64,000 nucleotides of DNA from Sulfuricurvum sp. GTDB taxonomy: Bacteria; Campylobacterota; Campylobacteria; Campylobacterales; Sulfurimonadaceae. Positions 33,417 to 42,569 of the stretch are shown here, in pieces. Numbering within the stretch: position 1 is the first letter of the stretch; each line of letters starts with the position of its first letter. Where the stretch lies: contig NZ_JALNYS010000011.1 in assembly GCF_023229695.1 (NCBI RefSeq), positions 8,819 through 72,818 of the forward strand, written 5' to 3'. The notes below the pieces were generated by a model, which saw nothing but the letters and a program-made list of their open reading frames with translations, was not told where the DNA came from and searched no databases. Made by a program: the position numbers and the translations under genes.

Positions 33417-35558
33417 CTAGAATTTCATATTGAGCGCCGTATTAAACGACCGTCCCATCCCCTGCATCGGTGTATAGCTGCCGGCAGAATAGTTGACAAC
33501 ATCGACGCCTCCCAGAGGAAGAGCGTAGGCTTTATTGAACAGATTGGTTACCGCTACGTCAAATTTGATATTTTTTGAAATTTGATAACCGGTACGGAGA
33601 TCAACAAGCGCATACCCCGGCGTTTTCGGCTCAGAACGGACGGTATCGACCGAATCTTTGGCCATGACCGCTTGTGCATCGATTCCGTTGCTCCATGCGC
33701 CGGAGAGACGGTTTAAGCTGACTTTGGCATGAAAAGGCATCATATGGTAGAGTGATCCGCCGTCATCCCGAAATCCCCGCGTATAGCCGATAACGGATTT
33801 GAGCGTTCCGACGCCGTTTTCGCTATTGTCCCAAAGGGTGGCAAAGCCGGAAAGATCGGCACCGAAGAGATGGGCATCATGATTTTCAAATTGCAGCAGC
33901 TGAATATTGGTGAACTTTGTTCCGTCTCCCGCAACCGATCCGATTTTTTTCACATCGATGTAATTCTGAACTTTGGTGTAGTACGGGGTGATTTTGACCC
34001 CCCACGAACCGGATGCGCCATCGTGCCACGAAGCGGTGGCGCTGATCGTATTGGCGACTTCGGGTTTGAGATTGAGATTTCCGACATAGCCGTTGGCATC
34101 GCCGAACCAGTTAATCATCGCCATATCCATACGGATCGGAGCGACATTTAAATTTCCGCCGTATCCTCCGGCCCATGAATAGCGTTCGTAAAGATTCGGA
34201 GAGCGGGTTTTACGGGCAAAACCGAGTTCAAAATCATTTGAATCGCTGTATTCGTATTTGGTCATAGCGGTGAAATCGTAATTGTTGTCTTGTTTTTTAT
34301 GGTCCAAGGCGTTAAATGCGTTTGCATCCACCGGATCGTTGCTCATCATGTTGGGGGGAGTGACCGTATTGTATCCGGTAACACTTCCGGTATTCATGCT
34401 GACCCTGTCGGTCCGAATTCCGATGGTAGAGGAGAGTTTTTCACTCCATTGGGAAACGCTCTCCGCAAAAATCCCGAGGCGATCGCGTTGGCCGTCGTTG
34501 AGATTCCAAAACGTGTTCGGTCCCATACCGCCGACCGTAGTCGTGACCGGTGGCCACCAGTCATTGAGTCGGTATCGGTCGTAGTCGGCACCGAATTTAA
34601 ACGTTTGCGTAGAGCTGTAGGGGAGAGTTGCTTTGATGTTCGCCCCGCTCTCTTGTGCTTGGGTATACATCGGCATATTACCGGGACGTTCCGTCGAAAT
34701 TTTGTTCATATAGTGGTCGGTATTTTGGCGAAAAATATTGGCATCGAGGAGGAGTTTGCCGATACGCCCTTTGTAGCTGAGGTTGCCGTAGGTGGATTCG
34801 TTTCCGAGCATATCCATGTACTGATTCGGGAATCCTTCGAAATCGACATTTTGTTTGCCGAGCTTGAGAGAGACAATTCCCTCATCGAGTTTATAGGCTA
34901 GCGTGGCTGTATTGTTTTGCATTTGGTGGAGAGTCGCTTTGACGATTTTGCCGTTTCCATCTTTATAATTGGCCGCTTTTTCGGCAAACCCGGCATAAGT
35001 GACACTGATTTTGTCATTGGCGGCACTGGCGTTGAGTGATGCTCCACGCGCGGCACTGTTGCTGCGGTAAAAACCGGTCACATCTGCATTTATAATTACT
35101 TCGCCCCGATTTTTAGCAAAAACGGGCTCTTTGGATTTGACGATAACGCTTCCTCCGATACTGTCTCCCCCCTCACTGACCGGTGTAATGCCTGCGATGA
35201 CGTCCATGACGGCAACTTTTGAGGTGTCGATGTACGAGAGAGCGGGGTTCATGTGATTGGGGCAGGCGGAGGTGATCTGCATTCCGTCGATATCAATCTT
35301 CACCCGATCATCCGCCATCCCGTGGATTGCCGGAAGGGAAGCAAAGCCGCCGTTTGAATAGAGGCTTACCCCCGGTACGTCTGCGAGAAGGGCTGCCGAA
35401 TCTCCGGTCATGGTCTTTGCCGTCGGTGTAGCCGCCGGGATAATCCGTGAGACCTCTTGTTGAGAGGTATCTGCTTCAACCGTAATTTTTTGGATGGCTA
35501 GCGGTTCAGAAGCGAGAGCGGAAATGGCCGCTAAAGAGAGAAGAGCAACGCTTTTCAT
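33417..35558 (-). CDS. TonB-dependent outer-membrane receptor, NosA/OprC copper-receptor type
   Basis: A 713-residue protein with a signal peptide (MKSVALLSLAAISALAS), a plug domain (AIHGMADDRVKIDIDGMQI, then SACPNHMNPALSYID) and a beta-barrel ending in the outer-membrane signature FNTALNMKF. The CPNHMNP motif is the copper-binding feature of NosA/OprC receptors, needed for copper supply to N2O reductase or oxidases. The CcoI copper ATPase elsewhere in the window fits copper use. No TonB box is certain. Confidence 0.87.
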   Translation of the reverse strand: MKSVALLSLAAISALASEPLAIQKITVEADTSQQEVSRIIPAATPTAKTMTGDSAALLADVPGVSLYSNGGFASLPAIHGMADDRVKIDIDGMQITSACPNHMNPALSYIDTSKVAVMDVIAGITPVSEGGDSIGGSVIVKSKEPVFAKNRGEVIINADVTGFYRSNSAARGASLNASAANDKISVTYAGFAEKAANYKDGNGKIVKATLHQMQNNTATLAYKLDEGIVSLKLGKQNVDFEGFPNQYMDMLGNESTYGNLSYKGRIGKLLLDANIFRQNTDHYMNKISTERPGNMPMYTQAQESGANIKATLPYSSTQTFKFGADYDRYRLNDWWPPVTTTVGGMGPNTFWNLNDGQRDRLGIFAESVSQWSEKLSSTIGIRTDRVSMNTGSVTGYNTVTPPNMMSNDPVDANAFNALDHKKQDNNYDFTAMTKYEYSDSNDFELGFARKTRSPNLYERYSWAGGYGGNLNVAPIRMDMAMINWFGDANGYVGNLNLKPEVANTISATASWHDGASGSWGVKITPYYTKVQNYIDVKKIGSVAGDGTKFTNIQLLQFENHDAHLFGADLSGFATLWDNSENGVGTLKSVIGYTRGFRDDGGSLYHMMPFHAKVSLNRLSGAWSNGIDAQAVMAKDSVDTVRSEPKTPGYALVDLRTGYQISKNIKFDVAVTNLFNKAYALPLGGVDVVNYSAGSYTPMQGMGRSFNTALNMKF

Positions 35559-35623
35559 ACTTTAATTCCTTAAGTAAATATGAAGAATTATAGATTTAAA
35601 GTGTTACATTAGTGTTAAGAGAT

Positions 35624-35629
35624 TATAAT
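35624..35629 (+). promoter_or_regulatory. Candidate -10 box for the 31-aa peptide
   Basis: TATAAT lies 7 bp before the ATG at 35637 in a T/A-rich stretch, implying a very short leader. Confidence 0.4.
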
Positions 35630-35636
35630 AGGGACT

Positions 35637-35732
35637 ATGAAACCAACTATTAAAAAAATAATCTTGACACTTATTCTTCTGGCAGCTTCGGGCTATTTCC
35701 TCTACTCCGGCTTTTCGATTCTATTTCATTAG
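35637..35732 (+). CDS. Hypothetical 31-aa single-pass membrane peptide
   Basis: ATG 35637 opens a 31-codon frame: a basic start (MKPTIKKIIL), then a hydrophobic helix (TLILLAASGYFLYSGFSILF) and a His end. It has its own TATAAT box upstream and a perfect 8-bp hairpin overlapping its stop, so it looks like a complete small transcription unit divergent from the copper receptor. No known family is recognised; a weak ribosome site (GGGAC) is the main doubt. Confidence 0.4.
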   Translation: MKPTIKKIILTLILLAASGYFLYSGFSILFH

Positions 35733-35749
35733 AGTTCTTGCAGAACTCT
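35731..35749 (+). terminator. Hairpin at the stop of the 31-aa peptide
   Basis: AGAGTTCT and AGAACTCT form a perfect 8-bp stem with a TGC loop, followed by ATTTTAAA. It overlaps the TAG stop of the small gene. Confidence 0.5.
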
Positions 35750-35750
35750 A

Positions 35751-35826
35751 TTTTAAACGTGCTTTGAGCAAAGCCCAAAGCACCACGCTGGCCGCTATGG
35801 CACTAAAGCTTGCCTCTTCGAGGCAG
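35751..35826. repeat. Family B element, copy 2 (two hairpins)
   Basis: TTTTAAACG, then arms GTGCTTTG (35759-35766) and CAAAGCAC (35776-35783), then the core GCTGGCCGCTATGGCACT, AAAGCTT and the hairpin TGCCTC-TTC-GAGGCA (35811-35825). The core with AAAGCTTG is shared with the copy at 46361-46436, and in inverse with 59215-59291. Confidence 0.75.
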
Positions 35827-35923
35827 AAACTTCTTACATTACAAGGTTATGCAAGAAGTCTATTAATATTACTCTCCCTAAAGTTACCAGAAACCATGTT
35901 GAAGATTTGCAACAATCGATGGT

Positions 35924-37546
35924 TTAGCTCAATGGGCCCGGTTTGCCGGTAAAATATCCTTGTGAAAAATCGATACCGATCTCTTTGAGTATTGTGTAGG
36001 TTTCTTGTGAACCGACGAATTCAGCGATCGTCTTGGCATGGATCTTATGGGCGAAATCGGTAATGGTCTCAACGACGATACGGTGTCTTGGATTCTCAGC
36101 AATCCCCTGTATCAGTGACCCGTCAATTTTAATGTAATCGACGTTGAGCTTGATAATATTTTCAAAATTCGAATATCCCGTTCCAAAATCATCGATGGCG
36201 ATTTTTGCTCCCAGTGTTTTGACTTTAGTGATAAACTCCGCCACCTCTTCGTAGTTCTCTATCCCTTCGGATTCGAGAATTTCAAAGACGATCCGGGGTC
36301 CCGTGCCGGTTTTGAGAATCGTGTTTATAATCTCTTTGACGATACGCTGATCACGGATATCGCTGTCAGAGAGGTTGATTGAAAACTCTTCATCTCGTGA
36401 TGCGAATAGGTTGCAGGCTTGATTGACCACTTCGATCGTGATGTGGGGGTAGAGTTTCGTTTTTTTCGCAATGGTTAAAAACAAGGCTGGGGGGACTATC
36501 ATTCCTTCATGATCGATCATGCGAACGAGTGTCTCGTATTTGTCGATGGCCCCCGTTTTGAAATTAACGATAGGTTGATAATGGCAAACAATCTGCCGGT
36601 TTGCCAATGCCTGTCGTATCGCGGCGCTCATCCTCATATTCGCGCAGTATATTTCTTCCACATTTTCGTGTTCTGCGTAGAGGGCAATCGTTTTTTTACT
36701 TTTTTTTGCATGGTTGAGGGCGATATCGGCTCGTGTCAGTAATTTGTTGTTTCCGATAGCCGCACCGACTGTCATTTGTATCGTGATCATCTCTTCATCG
36801 ACCAAAAAAACTTTTTCTTCGAGTAACGACATGAGAGCGATGATCCGGTTGCGTAAATCGTTCCATGTGATATTGTTGTGGAACAAGACGGCGAATTCAT
36901 CTCCGCCGATTCGATAGGGGAAAAAGTTCATTCTTTCAAACCATTGCCCGATTTGCTTTAAGACAATGTCACCGGTTTCAATTCCGAAAAAATCATTGAT
37001 CTCTTTAAAATCATCGACGTTAAAAATGATGCATGCAGTCGGATTTCTTTTTTGCATGTCGGAGACGATTTTTTGCCGGTTAGGCAAGCCGGTCAATTGA
37101 TCGTAGAAAGCGAGTTTTAGCGATTTTTTTTGACTGGTGCGCAAAGCGCTTAGATCGGTAAAAACGGTAAGATAGTTTTGAATTTTGTGTTTTTCGTTTG
37201 TAATCGTGCTAATGCGGACCCATGCCGAAAAAATCTCACCGTTTTTTCGCGTATTCCATATTTCACCGCTCCACTGTTTTTTGCGTAGTAGCGTTTCCCA
37301 TATCTCAAGATTAAGATGGCTTTCCTGGGTGATAGAGGAGAGCATATGGGGATTCTTACCCAGTATTTCATCCTCCGTATAGCCGAAGGTCTGCAAAAAT
37401 GCATGGTTTGCTTTGATGATTCGATTTTGGCGGTCAGTAACGATTATACTGTCGGATGTATGTTCCATTGCCATGGTTAAAATTTTAAGCTCGTACCAAT
37501 TCTCATCGAGTTTAATTTTATACCGTGATTTGAGATTTATGTTCAC
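35924..37546 (-). CDS. PAS-GGDEF-EAL c-di-GMP turnover protein
   Basis: A 540-residue soluble protein. PAS/PAC at about 25-145 (DSIIVTDRQNRIIKANHAF), GGDEF at about 150-300 with an intact RIGGDEF, and EAL at about 310-535 in which the name motif reads ETL (YETLVR) but DDFGTGYSNF, KIDGSLI, AEFV and QGYFTGKP are kept. Both cyclase and phosphodiesterase activities are possible; the EAL part looks competent. Start is GTG 37546 with GAGGA upstream. Confidence 0.92.
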   Translation of the reverse strand: MNINLKSRYKIKLDENWYELKILTMAMEHTSDSIIVTDRQNRIIKANHAFLQTFGYTEDEILGKNPHMLSSITQESHLNLEIWETLLRKKQWSGEIWNTRKNGEIFSAWVRISTITNEKHKIQNYLTVFTDLSALRTSQKKSLKLAFYDQLTGLPNRQKIVSDMQKRNPTACIIFNVDDFKEINDFFGIETGDIVLKQIGQWFERMNFFPYRIGGDEFAVLFHNNITWNDLRNRIIALMSLLEEKVFLVDEEMITIQMTVGAAIGNNKLLTRADIALNHAKKSKKTIALYAEHENVEEIYCANMRMSAAIRQALANRQIVCHYQPIVNFKTGAIDKYETLVRMIDHEGMIVPPALFLTIAKKTKLYPHITIEVVNQACNLFASRDEEFSINLSDSDIRDQRIVKEIINTILKTGTGPRIVFEILESEGIENYEEVAEFITKVKTLGAKIAIDDFGTGYSNFENIIKLNVDYIKIDGSLIQGIAENPRHRIVVETITDFAHKIHAKTIAEFVGSQETYTILKEIGIDFSQGYFTGKPGPLS

Positions 37547-37748
37547 TCTTTGGTCCTCATCAATCGGACGGTACGATAGGTTACATATGCGTCGAAAAGG
37601 TCAAGGTAGATAATCATGATAATAGCTTTATAAGAATACATTCAAAGATATTTACGTTAGAATCATTTTAATTATTATAGCTTCTAATACTATTTTTTTT
37701 TGTTTTGCACGGGATTGATTCTCGATAAAGGCCTTCCATAGGAGAAGT

Positions 37749-37799
37749 ATGACACAAAAAAGTCGAAATATTATCACAAACTTTAAAGGGAATGCATGA
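37749..37799 (+). CDS. Possible 16-aa ORF coupled to the HDOD gene
   Basis: After GGAGAAGT, ATG 37749 starts MTQKSRNIITNFKGNA and stops at a TGA that overlaps the ATG of the HDOD gene (ATGA, 37796-37799). The good ribosome site and exact overlap suggest translational coupling, but the peptide is short and could be chance. The 250 bp before it (37547-37748) contain AT-rich sequence and no gene. Confidence 0.3.
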   Translation: MTQKSRNIITNFKGNA

Positions 37800-38584
37800 A
37801 AGAATCTTTGCTTTATACGATCGAATCATTTCCGCCGTTGCCGGAATCGATCCATCAAATTAATGAATTGTGTCGTGTAGAAGAGGTCGATCTGCGAGCA
37901 TTTACCCGTATTATTGAATCTGATCCGTTGCTGTATACGGACATTCTTCGGTTTTCAAATGTTCCGTCCCACGGTTTTCGTTATCCTATCACGTCGATCT
38001 CCCAGGCAATTGCACTTTTCGGTATTTCCACAATTCGTGGAATGGCTCTATCCGCAGCCTTGAGAGCACATCCGTTCAGGGATATTTCCCCCTATGGAAT
38101 TTCAATCTCGGAGTGGTTCAAAGTGATGGAGAAGCAGCAACGATTTACGGATCTTTGGCTTGGCAAAAAACACCGATCAATTCTTCAATCGGCGGGCGGA
38201 CTCACTTTTATTCTCGAAATTGGGCGACTGGTTGCTTCGTATGCATTGATGTTGGAAAACCGGTCGCATACGTTCGTTGAAAACGGACCGGATGGATTAT
38301 TTCTTGAAGAAGCCGCTCTTCTTGGAAAATCGGGGGACGGATTGGCCGCACAGCTGTTTTTACATTGGAATTTTGATCCGCTATTTGTTAATGCACTGGA
38401 ATATTCGCTCATGCCGGAGGAGGGGATTGAACCCAAAAGCTGTGCTGCACTCAAATGTGCCCGAACACTGTTCACACTGAGGGGAATTCACCCTTTTGAA
38501 ACGATTGAACCGCTTCTTGGAAAATTTTATTTTGAACCCGATGATGCAAAAACTGCATACGAAATTGTTATGACGCAGCCTTAG
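37796..38584 (+). CDS. HDOD-domain signalling protein
   Basis: A 262-residue protein with an HDOD domain: FPPLPESIHQINELC at the start, SDPLLYTDILRFSN, and SISQAIALFGISTIRGMALSAAL (in part). HDOD proteins are non-enzymatic relatives of HD phosphohydrolases; in Campylobacter one (CJ0248) affects motility and colonisation. Target and partner cannot be inferred. It is close to the GGDEF/EAL protein but divergent from it. Confidence 0.85.
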   Translation: MKESLLYTIESFPPLPESIHQINELCRVEEVDLRAFTRIIESDPLLYTDILRFSNVPSHGFRYPITSISQAIALFGISTIRGMALSAALRAHPFRDISPYGISISEWFKVMEKQQRFTDLWLGKKHRSILQSAGGLTFILEIGRLVASYALMLENRSHTFVENGPDGLFLEEAALLGKSGDGLAAQLFLHWNFDPLFVNALEYSLMPEEGIEPKSCAALKCARTLFTLRGIHPFETIEPLLGKFYFEPDDAKTAYEIVMTQP

Positions 38585-38599
38585 AAAAAGTTTTCCCGC

Positions 38600-39613
38600 T
38601 TAGTCAAGGCGTAGAGAGACTTCTTCGGGAAATTGCATCGTGACGCAATGGAGCGATCCGTGCTGGCGGATTAGAACGGAGCAGTCGATGGGGATAATAT
38701 CGCGTCCCCGGAACGCTTTTTCGCAGATTGCAATTGCTTTTTCATCATTCGGTTCATTATAAACGGGGAGCAATACGGCATCGTTGATGATCAGGAAATT
38801 GGCATAGGTTGCCGGAAGACGCTCATCATCATAAAAATGGGGCTGACACATCGGCAGGGAAATCAGCTTAAACGGTTCGCCCTCACTGTCGCGAAGGGAA
38901 TGCAACTCCTCTTCCATCTTTTTCAGTGCATCGTAGTGCTCATCGTTTTCATCATCGCATTTGACGTACATGATGGTATCGGTATCGATAAAACGGGCGA
39001 GGGTATCGATATGGCTGTCGGTATCGTCACCTGCAAGATAGCCGTGATGGAGCCACAATATCTGTTCTATTCCGAACTCTTTTTTTAACATTGTTTCGGT
39101 TTGGGCTTTGGAGAGATGGGCGTTGCGGTTTGGGTTCAGGAGGCACTCCGCCGTTGTCAGAAGCGATCCTGCGCCGTTACTTTCGATACCTCCCCCTTCA
39201 AGTATGACATCGACGGTTTTCATCGGAGCACCGTATACGTCACAGAGTGAACGGCTCATTCCGTTATCTCGTGATGCGTCAAATTTTCCGCCCCATCCGG
39301 TAAACGTAAAATCAAGGAGCAATGCTTCATCTTCTTCTTCGTCGATGACACTTAGAACGCTGCAATCACGCGCCCAGGTATCGTCGGTCTGATACGTAAC
39401 AAAGAGGAGATTGTCCTGAGAAGAAAAATAGCTTTTGACGGTATCCACATTATCACAGATGATGAGGCAAGGCTGATAGCGTGCAACGGCAGAAGCGATA
39501 TTGACGAAACATTGACGAGCCTCTTCGAGATAAGGAGCCCAGTCGCTCTGAGGATGAGGGAAAATAAGTTGAACAAAACTTTGGGGTTCGAATTCGGCGG
39601 GGAAATAGCGCAT
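38600..39613 (-). CDS. aguA: Agmatine deiminase
   Basis: A 337-residue member of the agmatine deiminase / porphyromonas-type peptidyl-arginine deiminase family: TDDTWARDCSVLSV, EGGGIESNGAGSLL, HGYLAGDDTDSHIDTLARF (in part) and the catalytic Cys in HGSLHCVTMQFP (C323). It converts agmatine to N-carbamoylputrescine for polyamine synthesis. It is divergent from alr with a 27-bp spacer. Confidence 0.93.
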   Translation of the reverse strand: MRYFPAEFEPQSFVQLIFPHPQSDWAPYLEEARQCFVNIASAVARYQPCLIICDNVDTVKSYFSSQDNLLFVTYQTDDTWARDCSVLSVIDEEEDEALLLDFTFTGWGGKFDASRDNGMSRSLCDVYGAPMKTVDVILEGGGIESNGAGSLLTTAECLLNPNRNAHLSKAQTETMLKKEFGIEQILWLHHGYLAGDDTDSHIDTLARFIDTDTIMYVKCDDENDEHYDALKKMEEELHSLRDSEGEPFKLISLPMCQPHFYDDERLPATYANFLIINDAVLLPVYNEPNDEKAIAICEKAFRGRDIIPIDCSVLIRQHGSLHCVTMQFPEEVSLRLD

Positions 39614-39640
39614 TAATTAACCTTGCAATATAATATCTTT

Positions 39641-40654
39641 ATGGGAACAATTAAACTTAGCCGTCAGGCACTCATTCATAATCTTGACATTATCGCACAC
39701 CAAATCGGTGGAAAAGATAAAATTGCCGTTGTATTAAAAGATAATGCGTACGGGCATGGAGCCGAAATAATCGCTCAGGCTGTAAAAGAATACGGTGTGA
39801 AAAATGCCGTAGTTCGGTTGGAACATGAAGCGGTAGAGATTGCCGATTTTTTTGATCAGATACTGATTTTGGCTGATACCCCTACGCAAACAGATGAGAA
39901 ATTTACCTATGCGATTAACTCGCTTGAATCGATTCGAAAATTTCCCCACGGCACACGGGTGGAGCTTAAAATCGATACGGGGATGCATCGAAACGGAATC
40001 GATCCATCGATGCTTGCACCAGCTTTTGCACAGATAGCTGCACAAGGGCTGATCTGCAGCGGGGTATTTACCCATTACCGCAGTGCCGACACCTTAAGCA
40101 GTGAATGGTATTGGCAGCGTAGAGCCTTTGATACGTTAAAAGTGCAGGCATTAGAATTTTCTAAAAAGTACGGCTGGACTCTCCGTTTTCACGCATCGAA
40201 TTCCGCCGGTACGTTTCGCTCAGACTGTAGCGATGATTTGGTACGTGTCGGTATCGCTTTGTACGGATGTTTGGAGATGGAAGCGACATTGCCGCAGCCT
40301 GGGTTAAAACCCGTTTTATCACTCTGGGGAGATAAAATCGCCACCAGAATCCTGAAAAAAGGGGAGCGAGTCGGGTATAACGGGATTTATGAAGCGATGG
40401 AAGATGAGGTAATCTCGACGTATGATCTGGGCTATTCAAATGGACTGGACCGCTTGGCATCGAACCGTTATGTGACTCCCGAGGGGATCGCATTGCGGGG
40501 GCGTATATCGATGGATAATAGCGTGTTCACAAGCGATGCCGACGAATTGCTGATTTTTGATAACGCCAACCATTATGCCCGTGCCGTCGGGACGATCGGG
40601 TACGAAATTTTGGCATGCCTCGATAAAGATTTAAAGCGAGAGTGGATAAAGTAA
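39641..40654 (+). CDS. alr: Alanine racemase
   Basis: A 337-residue PLP enzyme: the Schiff-base lysine K33 in VVLKDNAYGHGAE, KIDTGMHRNGI, FTHYRSAD, and the catalytic Tyr in ERVGYNGIYEA near the C-terminal domain, with RISMDNSVF. It makes D-alanine for peptidoglycan. ATG 39641 is preferred over a TTG at 39623. The TATAAT-like AT-rich spacer (39625-39636) may hold the promoter and gives a short leader. Confidence 0.94.
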   Translation: MGTIKLSRQALIHNLDIIAHQIGGKDKIAVVLKDNAYGHGAEIIAQAVKEYGVKNAVVRLEHEAVEIADFFDQILILADTPTQTDEKFTYAINSLESIRKFPHGTRVELKIDTGMHRNGIDPSMLAPAFAQIAAQGLICSGVFTHYRSADTLSSEWYWQRRAFDTLKVQALEFSKKYGWTLRFHASNSAGTFRSDCSDDLVRVGIALYGCLEMEATLPQPGLKPVLSLWGDKIATRILKKGERVGYNGIYEAMEDEVISTYDLGYSNGLDRLASNRYVTPEGIALRGRISMDNSVFTSDADELLIFDNANHYARAVGTIGYEILACLDKDLKREWIK

Positions 40655-40660
40655 AAAGTT

Positions 40661-41053
40661 TTATGAGGTTATTTTGATAATAGCATTGGTAAAAATAGCA
40701 CCGTCAAGCCGCATATCAATTAATGATTCCAGATCATCCATCTCTTTTACATACCCCAGTATTTTTGCGTCAAAAAGATAATGATCCGCCACTTTTTGAA
40801 TTTCATTCCCGTATTTAGGATTGATAATGAGATAGCTTGCACGCAGATTTTCCCCGATGACCGCATCGGTAATCGAATTGACATGCAGGGCAAAACGGAC
40901 ACCGTGCTGACGGAGATGCTCTATCAGATCTAAATTTTCAGAACTAAAGAAAAGGGTGAGGACCGAATTGGGCGGAGTGCGTCGAATCGCTTCGAGTGAC
41001 TCGATATGGTAAAACGTCTCTGATGGGAGATAGGGGTGACCGAACAATAGCAT
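40661..41053 (-). CDS. Conserved hypothetical protein, possibly a TIM-barrel remnant
   Basis: A 130-residue protein I cannot assign. Alternating strands and helices (VRFALHVNS, YLIINPKYG, AKILGYVKEMDDLESLIDMRLDGAIFTN) recall the last beta-alpha units of glycerophosphodiester phosphodiesterase barrels, but the catalytic His pair is not present. It ends the ribA-rsmG-PP0621-like operon, starting directly (0 bp) after the small zinc-ribbon gene. Confidence 0.7.
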   Translation of the reverse strand: MLLFGHPYLPSETFYHIESLEAIRRTPPNSVLTLFFSSENLDLIEHLRQHGVRFALHVNSITDAVIGENLRASYLIINPKYGNEIQKVADHYLFDAKILGYVKEMDDLESLIDMRLDGAIFTNAIIKITS

Positions 41054-41257
41054 TTAAACCTCCATACATTCGCGTGAGCAGTAATATTTTCCGTCCCGCA
41101 TCAACGTTTCTTTGACTTGAACGTACGTCCCGCATTGGGCACAGGGGATCATTGCCTCTTCCTGAGAGGTGTCATTGGAAGGGGGAAGAGATTTTTTTTT
41201 GAAAAAAAAGAAATAGACGGCGCTTACAACCCCTATAAACAGCAATAGTTTTAACAT
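41054..41257 (-). CDS. PP0621-family small membrane-anchored zinc-ribbon protein
   Basis: A 67-residue protein with one N-terminal membrane helix (LLLFIGVVSAVYFFFF), a basic stretch, and a ribbon with CAQCG and YCSREC. It matches the PP0621 family, often found near rsmG-type or signal genes and of unknown function. Its start overlaps the rsmG stop by 7 bp. Confidence 0.8.
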   Translation of the reverse strand: MLKLLLFIGVVSAVYFFFFKKKSLPPSNDTSQEEAMIPCAQCGTYVQVKETLMRDGKYYCSRECMEV

Positions 41258-41838
41258 GATGAGGGCTCAATGAGGAGATAGTGACGGTTTTGGGTTTGAA
41301 AAATTTTGTAATTCAAGGTTTCGTCCACTTCGTCATACACTTTTTCCCCTTTGTAAAAGAGTAAAAGGGTATGTTCGCCGCGAAACGGTTTGGAAAGTTT
41401 TAAGAGCATCTGCGTATCGGTGACGGCGCGGGACGTAATGAAATCGTAGGGTTTTGGTTCCAGTTGTTCGACCCGTACCGCTTTGACATCTACATTGCTT
41501 AACCCCAAATCGGCTTTGACAAACTGCAGGAAGCTGGCCCGTTTGGCAAGCGGCTCAACTAGAGTGAAATGGGTTTGCGGCATCCCCATGGCCAGAATCA
41601 TCCCGGGAAATCCGGCACCCGTACCGATGTCCATCGCCGTTTTAATCGGAGGGAGAAAGGTGATCGGGGTGATGGCATCGGCAATAAAATCATCAATTTG
41701 ATCGGTTGATTTTGCTCCGGTGAGATTATGGATTTTGTTCCATTTGGCCAATAAAACTTTATACTGTTCAACGTATTCAAAAAAACGTTCGTCGACCGAT
41801 ACGTTTGCTTCAAGGAGGAGACGGCGTAAACGGCTCAT
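41251..41838 (-). CDS. rsmG: 16S rRNA (guanine527-N7)-methyltransferase
   Basis: A 195-residue RsmG/GidB: NKIHNLTGA at about 37-45, the SAM-binding loop MDIGTGAGFPGM, and FITSRAV further on. It methylates G527 of 16S rRNA. It overlaps the ribA stop by 4 bp (41835-41838), indicating coupling in the ribA-rsmG operon. Confidence 0.94.
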   Translation of the reverse strand: MSRLRRLLLEANVSVDERFFEYVEQYKVLLAKWNKIHNLTGAKSTDQIDDFIADAITPITFLPPIKTAMDIGTGAGFPGMILAMGMPQTHFTLVEPLAKRASFLQFVKADLGLSNVDVKAVRVEQLEPKPYDFITSRAVTDTQMLLKLSKPFRGEHTLLLFYKGEKVYDEVDETLNYKIFQTQNRHYLLIEPSSC

Positions 41839-42434
41839 ATAATATGCCCCATTTGTTCTTTTTTAACCCGGAGATACCCTTCATTGTAGGGATTCGGATC
41901 GATAATGACCGGAATGCGCTCGGTAATTTCGACGTTCAACTCTTCTACAATCGATACTTTGGCCGGATTATTGGTCAAAAGGCGTATTTTTTTGAGTCCG
42001 AAATCTTTAAATATTTCCCGAACGATATCGTAGGTGCGCTGATCAGGGGCAAATCCGAGTTCAATATTGGCCTCGATCGTGTTGCGCCCTTGGTCTTGGA
42101 GTGCGTAGGCATTGATTTTATTGAGCAAGCCGATATTACGCCCCTCCTGACGATGATAAATGACCAATCCCCCCTGCTCGGCAATCAGTTTAAGGGCTTT
42201 GTGGAGCTGATTATTGCAATCGCATTTGATGCTCCCCAGTGTATCGCCGGTAAGGCACTCGGAGTGGATCCGTACCAACGGAGCCTCCTGGCGGTCAAAA
42301 TTTTCGGTAAAAATTGCGAGGTGCTCTTGAATCCCCTCTTTGTAGACACGGATTTTAAAATGACCGTATTTACTCGGGAGATTGGCAATGGCAGATTTTT
42401 CAAAAGTGGGTGTTGTCGTTTTCATTGGTGCCAT
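41835..42434 (-). CDS. ribA: GTP cyclohydrolase II
   Basis: A 199-residue RibA: zinc-binding SECLTGDTLGSIKCDC, YHRQEGRNIGL and the C-terminal LLTNNPAK. It opens GTP in riboflavin synthesis. It is not fused to RibB here. The start is uncertain: ATG 42434 or 42425 (MKTTTPTFE) both fit, and an ATTATAAT box abuts the first ATG, suggesting a leaderless transcript. Confidence 0.95.
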   Translation of the reverse strand: MAPMKTTTPTFEKSAIANLPSKYGHFKIRVYKEGIQEHLAIFTENFDRQEAPLVRIHSECLTGDTLGSIKCDCNNQLHKALKLIAEQGGLVIYHRQEGRNIGLLNKINAYALQDQGRNTIEANIELGFAPDQRTYDIVREIFKDFGLKKIRLLTNNPAKVSIVEELNVEITERIPVIIDPNPYNEGYLRVKKEQMGHII

Positions 42435-42569
42435 TATAATGGTTGTTTCTAAAAAGATGGTTTATTAAAGCAACCCTTGATACAATCTTTGTCTGATTTT
42501 GAATAAGAGGCCATCGGAACACGTCCCGATTGGCTATGTTAACATTTAAATTATAATTGGAGCTATATT

